Source: Xylanivirga thermophila
GTDB taxonomy: Bacteria > Bacillota > Clostridia > Caldicoprobacterales > Xylanivirgaceae
Direction of reading: 5' to 3'
Assembly (NCBI RefSeq): GCF_004138105.1
Contig: NZ_RXHQ01000011.1
Span: 1-64,000, forward strand
Length of the DNA: 64,000 nucleotides
Below the pieces are notes generated by a model. The model searched no databases and was not told where the DNA came from. It saw only the letters and a program-made list of their open reading frames with translations. This document shows, piece after piece, positions 62,740 through 64,000 of this stretch; within the stretch, counting starts at the first letter, position 1; each line of letters starts with the position of its first letter. Both the position numbers and the translations under genes were made by a program.

Positions 62740-64000
62740 AGATGTCTCCTCCTCAGCCATACCATAAGTCCTGCCAAAAAGATCACAACAGGAATAACTA
62801 TAACCACAATACCCGACCAAACTAGAGATTGCATACCCGTTATATTCAGTCTAGTATATTCAAGACTCTTCGAGCGGATAGATATCATATCCTTTTTATC
62901 CTGCAACCAGCTAAGGCTGTTTAATAACAATTCGCCATTCCCCGGAACTTGAGCGGAAAATTGTCCATCGGTAAATGTAGCATTACCTACAACCACAATT
63001 TTAGTAGTCTTTTCCTTATTATCCTCATAGGTTTTATCCGTAACCGCTACAGCCAAATCAAAAGGTCCTTCAAAATCACCTGTTTCCTTGTCCACAGTCT
63101 TTGCATCTAGATTCTTCTTTCCCCATGAATTAGATGAGGTGGTGAGTAATGGCTCAACTTCTATGGACCTCTTCTTTTTGTCCAGCGTCTCTATTCCCTG
63201 TGCACCAGGCATAATAACCATCATGTCTTTGCTCTTTAAAGGGGATATTATATCATGGGATTCCATATTAGGTACTAACCATACCGGATTACCTGCATGA
63301 TGATTTCTATCGCCTTCAACTATTATGGAGGGTTGAATGGCTACGCCATAACTTTTCAGCAATGATTGAAAATTAGTTAATTCATCACGGAGCACATCAA
63401 ATAGAAATACTGCCCTTCCTTGATTTGTAAGATACTCCCTTATCTTTTTATCCTCTTCTTCTGAAATATCCCGTTTAGGAGATATTACCATAAGCAAATC
63501 GATATCCTCTGGTATCTTATCTTCAGTAAGGAGGTTAAGTTCTTTCACCTCATAGTTCTCATTTTCAAACCTTTTTTTCAATTCAACCGACAATGCCGTT
63601 TCATCATGCCCCTGTAAGGTATATACAACTGGATTTTTCTCAGAAGTAACATATGATATTGCACTAGTCACCCTCTGTTCTACAGCAATTGATTCTGCCC
63701 TATAGGTTTGGTAGTTATAATCATATAGATCAAAGGGACTTATAACTTTAAATTTATTTCCGCTTATGACTATGAGGCTACCAGTACTTAATCCATTCCC
63801 TTCCTTATCATACTGTTTTGCAAATGTAGGATTTTTCACAGGATCTACATATTCAACAGATACCTTTTTTGTACGTGCCTCATATTTCTTGAGTATCTCA
63901 TCTACTTCCTTATTTTCCTTTCCTGCCTCATATAGACCTATTATCCTTATATCCTGATCAAGGTTATCTAGTATCTTATAAGTGTCTTCAGATATTGAAT
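62736..64000 (-). CDS. GldG-like ABC transporter auxiliary protein, 5' end outside the window
   Basis: Incomplete gene: the frame stays open to the right window edge, and the GTG at 63839 is an internal Val, not the start. At least 421 residues are seen. Part of the GldG/ABC_transp_aux region is recognisable: TYKILDNLDQDIRIIGLYEA, KVSVEYVDPVKNP, GHDETALSVELKKRFE, DLLMVISPKRDI and FLFDVL. A C-terminal membrane helix (about 25 residues) ends in basic WLRRRHL. It is normally encoded after an ABC-2 permease and ATPase and followed by DUF4340, as here. Confidence 0.88.
   Translation of the reverse strand, partial: SISEDTYKILDNLDQDIRIIGLYEAGKENKEVDEILKKYEARTKKVSVEYVDPVKNPTFAKQYDKEGNGLSTGSLIVISGNKFKVISPFDLYDYNYQTYRAESIAVEQRVTSAISYVTSEKNPVVYTLQGHDETALSVELKKRFENENYEVKELNLLTEDKIPEDIDLLMVISPKRDISEEEDKKIREYLTNQGRAVFLFDVLRDELTNFQSLLKSYGVAIQPSIIVEGDRNHHAGNPVWLVPNMESHDIISPLKSKDMMVIMPGAQGIETLDKKKRSIEVEPLLTTSSNSWGKKNLDAKTVDKETGDFEGPFDLAVAVTDKTYEDNKEKTTKIVVVGNATFTDGQFSAQVPGNGELLLNSLSWLQDKKDMISIRSKSLEYTRLNITGMQSLVWSGIVVIVIPVVIFLAGLMVWLRRRHL

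Overview
The window is AT-rich (roughly 35-37% G+C by eye) and densely packed, with most genes on the minus strand. It looks like chromosomal DNA of a spore-forming, anaerobic, saccharolytic Firmicute of the class Clostridia. The signs are a proline T-box leader, a Spo0E-like phosphatase, the acpS/nnr/ndoAI-ndoA block, YesM/YesN two-component regulation of sugar ABC transporters, a cre-like site and strong AGGAGG ribosome-binding sites. A Mahella- or Caldicoprobacter-like relative would fit, but I cannot fix the genus. I see no insertion sequence, prophage or CRISPR array.

Layout: (1) 140-9130, a disaccharide system: YesM/YesN regulators, a binding-protein/two-permease sugar ABC transporter and an intracellular GH65 phosphorylase. 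(2) 9265-20332, a LacI-controlled run of oxidoreductases (old-yellow-enzyme-like, SDR, FAD-dependent, 2-hydroxyacid dehydrogenase, Gfo/Idh/MocA) with a KDG-type kinase, a xylose-isomerase-like TIM barrel, a GH4 glycosidase and an HD hydrolase; together a catabolic route for an unusual glycoside or sugar acid. (3) 20508-24965, pgi, GNAT, HAD and a ComEC-like metallo-beta-lactamase protein. (4) 24985-31035, a promoter with a perfect cre-like palindrome followed by gnd, SDR, a LarA-family protein, galM, HAD and sfsA. (5) 31056-39206, housekeeping and small genes: USP, TIM barrel, YitT, NdoA toxin-antitoxin, NAD(P)HX repair enzyme, AcpS, chorismate synthase, a glycolipid-type glycosyltransferase and a 59-codon membrane peptide. 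(6) 39323-44196, fucI-fucA and a rhamnulokinase-like kinase with its DeoR repressor; both promoters carry a shared candidate operator. (7) 44340-51359, an oppABCDF operon and asparaginase. (8) 51541-53890, a small basic protein, a secreted protein and an ECF sigma/anti-sigma pair. (9) 54276-56521, tRNA-Ala, proS with T-box, Spo0E-like gene. (10) 56659-61101, Gx transporter, NusG-II protein, ApbE, HD hydrolase, amino-acid-kinase protein and GpsA-like dehydrogenase. (11) 61324-64000, DUF4340 protein and a GldG-like protein cut by the window edge.

Two observations stand out. The OppA-type binding protein (48340-50034) is circularly permuted: after the lipoprotein signal it begins with what is normally the C-terminal part of the family and ends where the family normally continues into that part. 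The octamer GGCGGGAG occurs at least 21 times in 64 kb where chance predicts less than one. It is found in several reading frames and on both strands, with a 15:6 bias to the main coding strand, which is how a Chi-type recombination signal behaves.

Several starts were moved from the longest possible reading frame to the codon with a proper ribosome-binding site. Two genes under 60 codons (39027-39206 and 56345-56521) were found by translating intergenic regions by eye.
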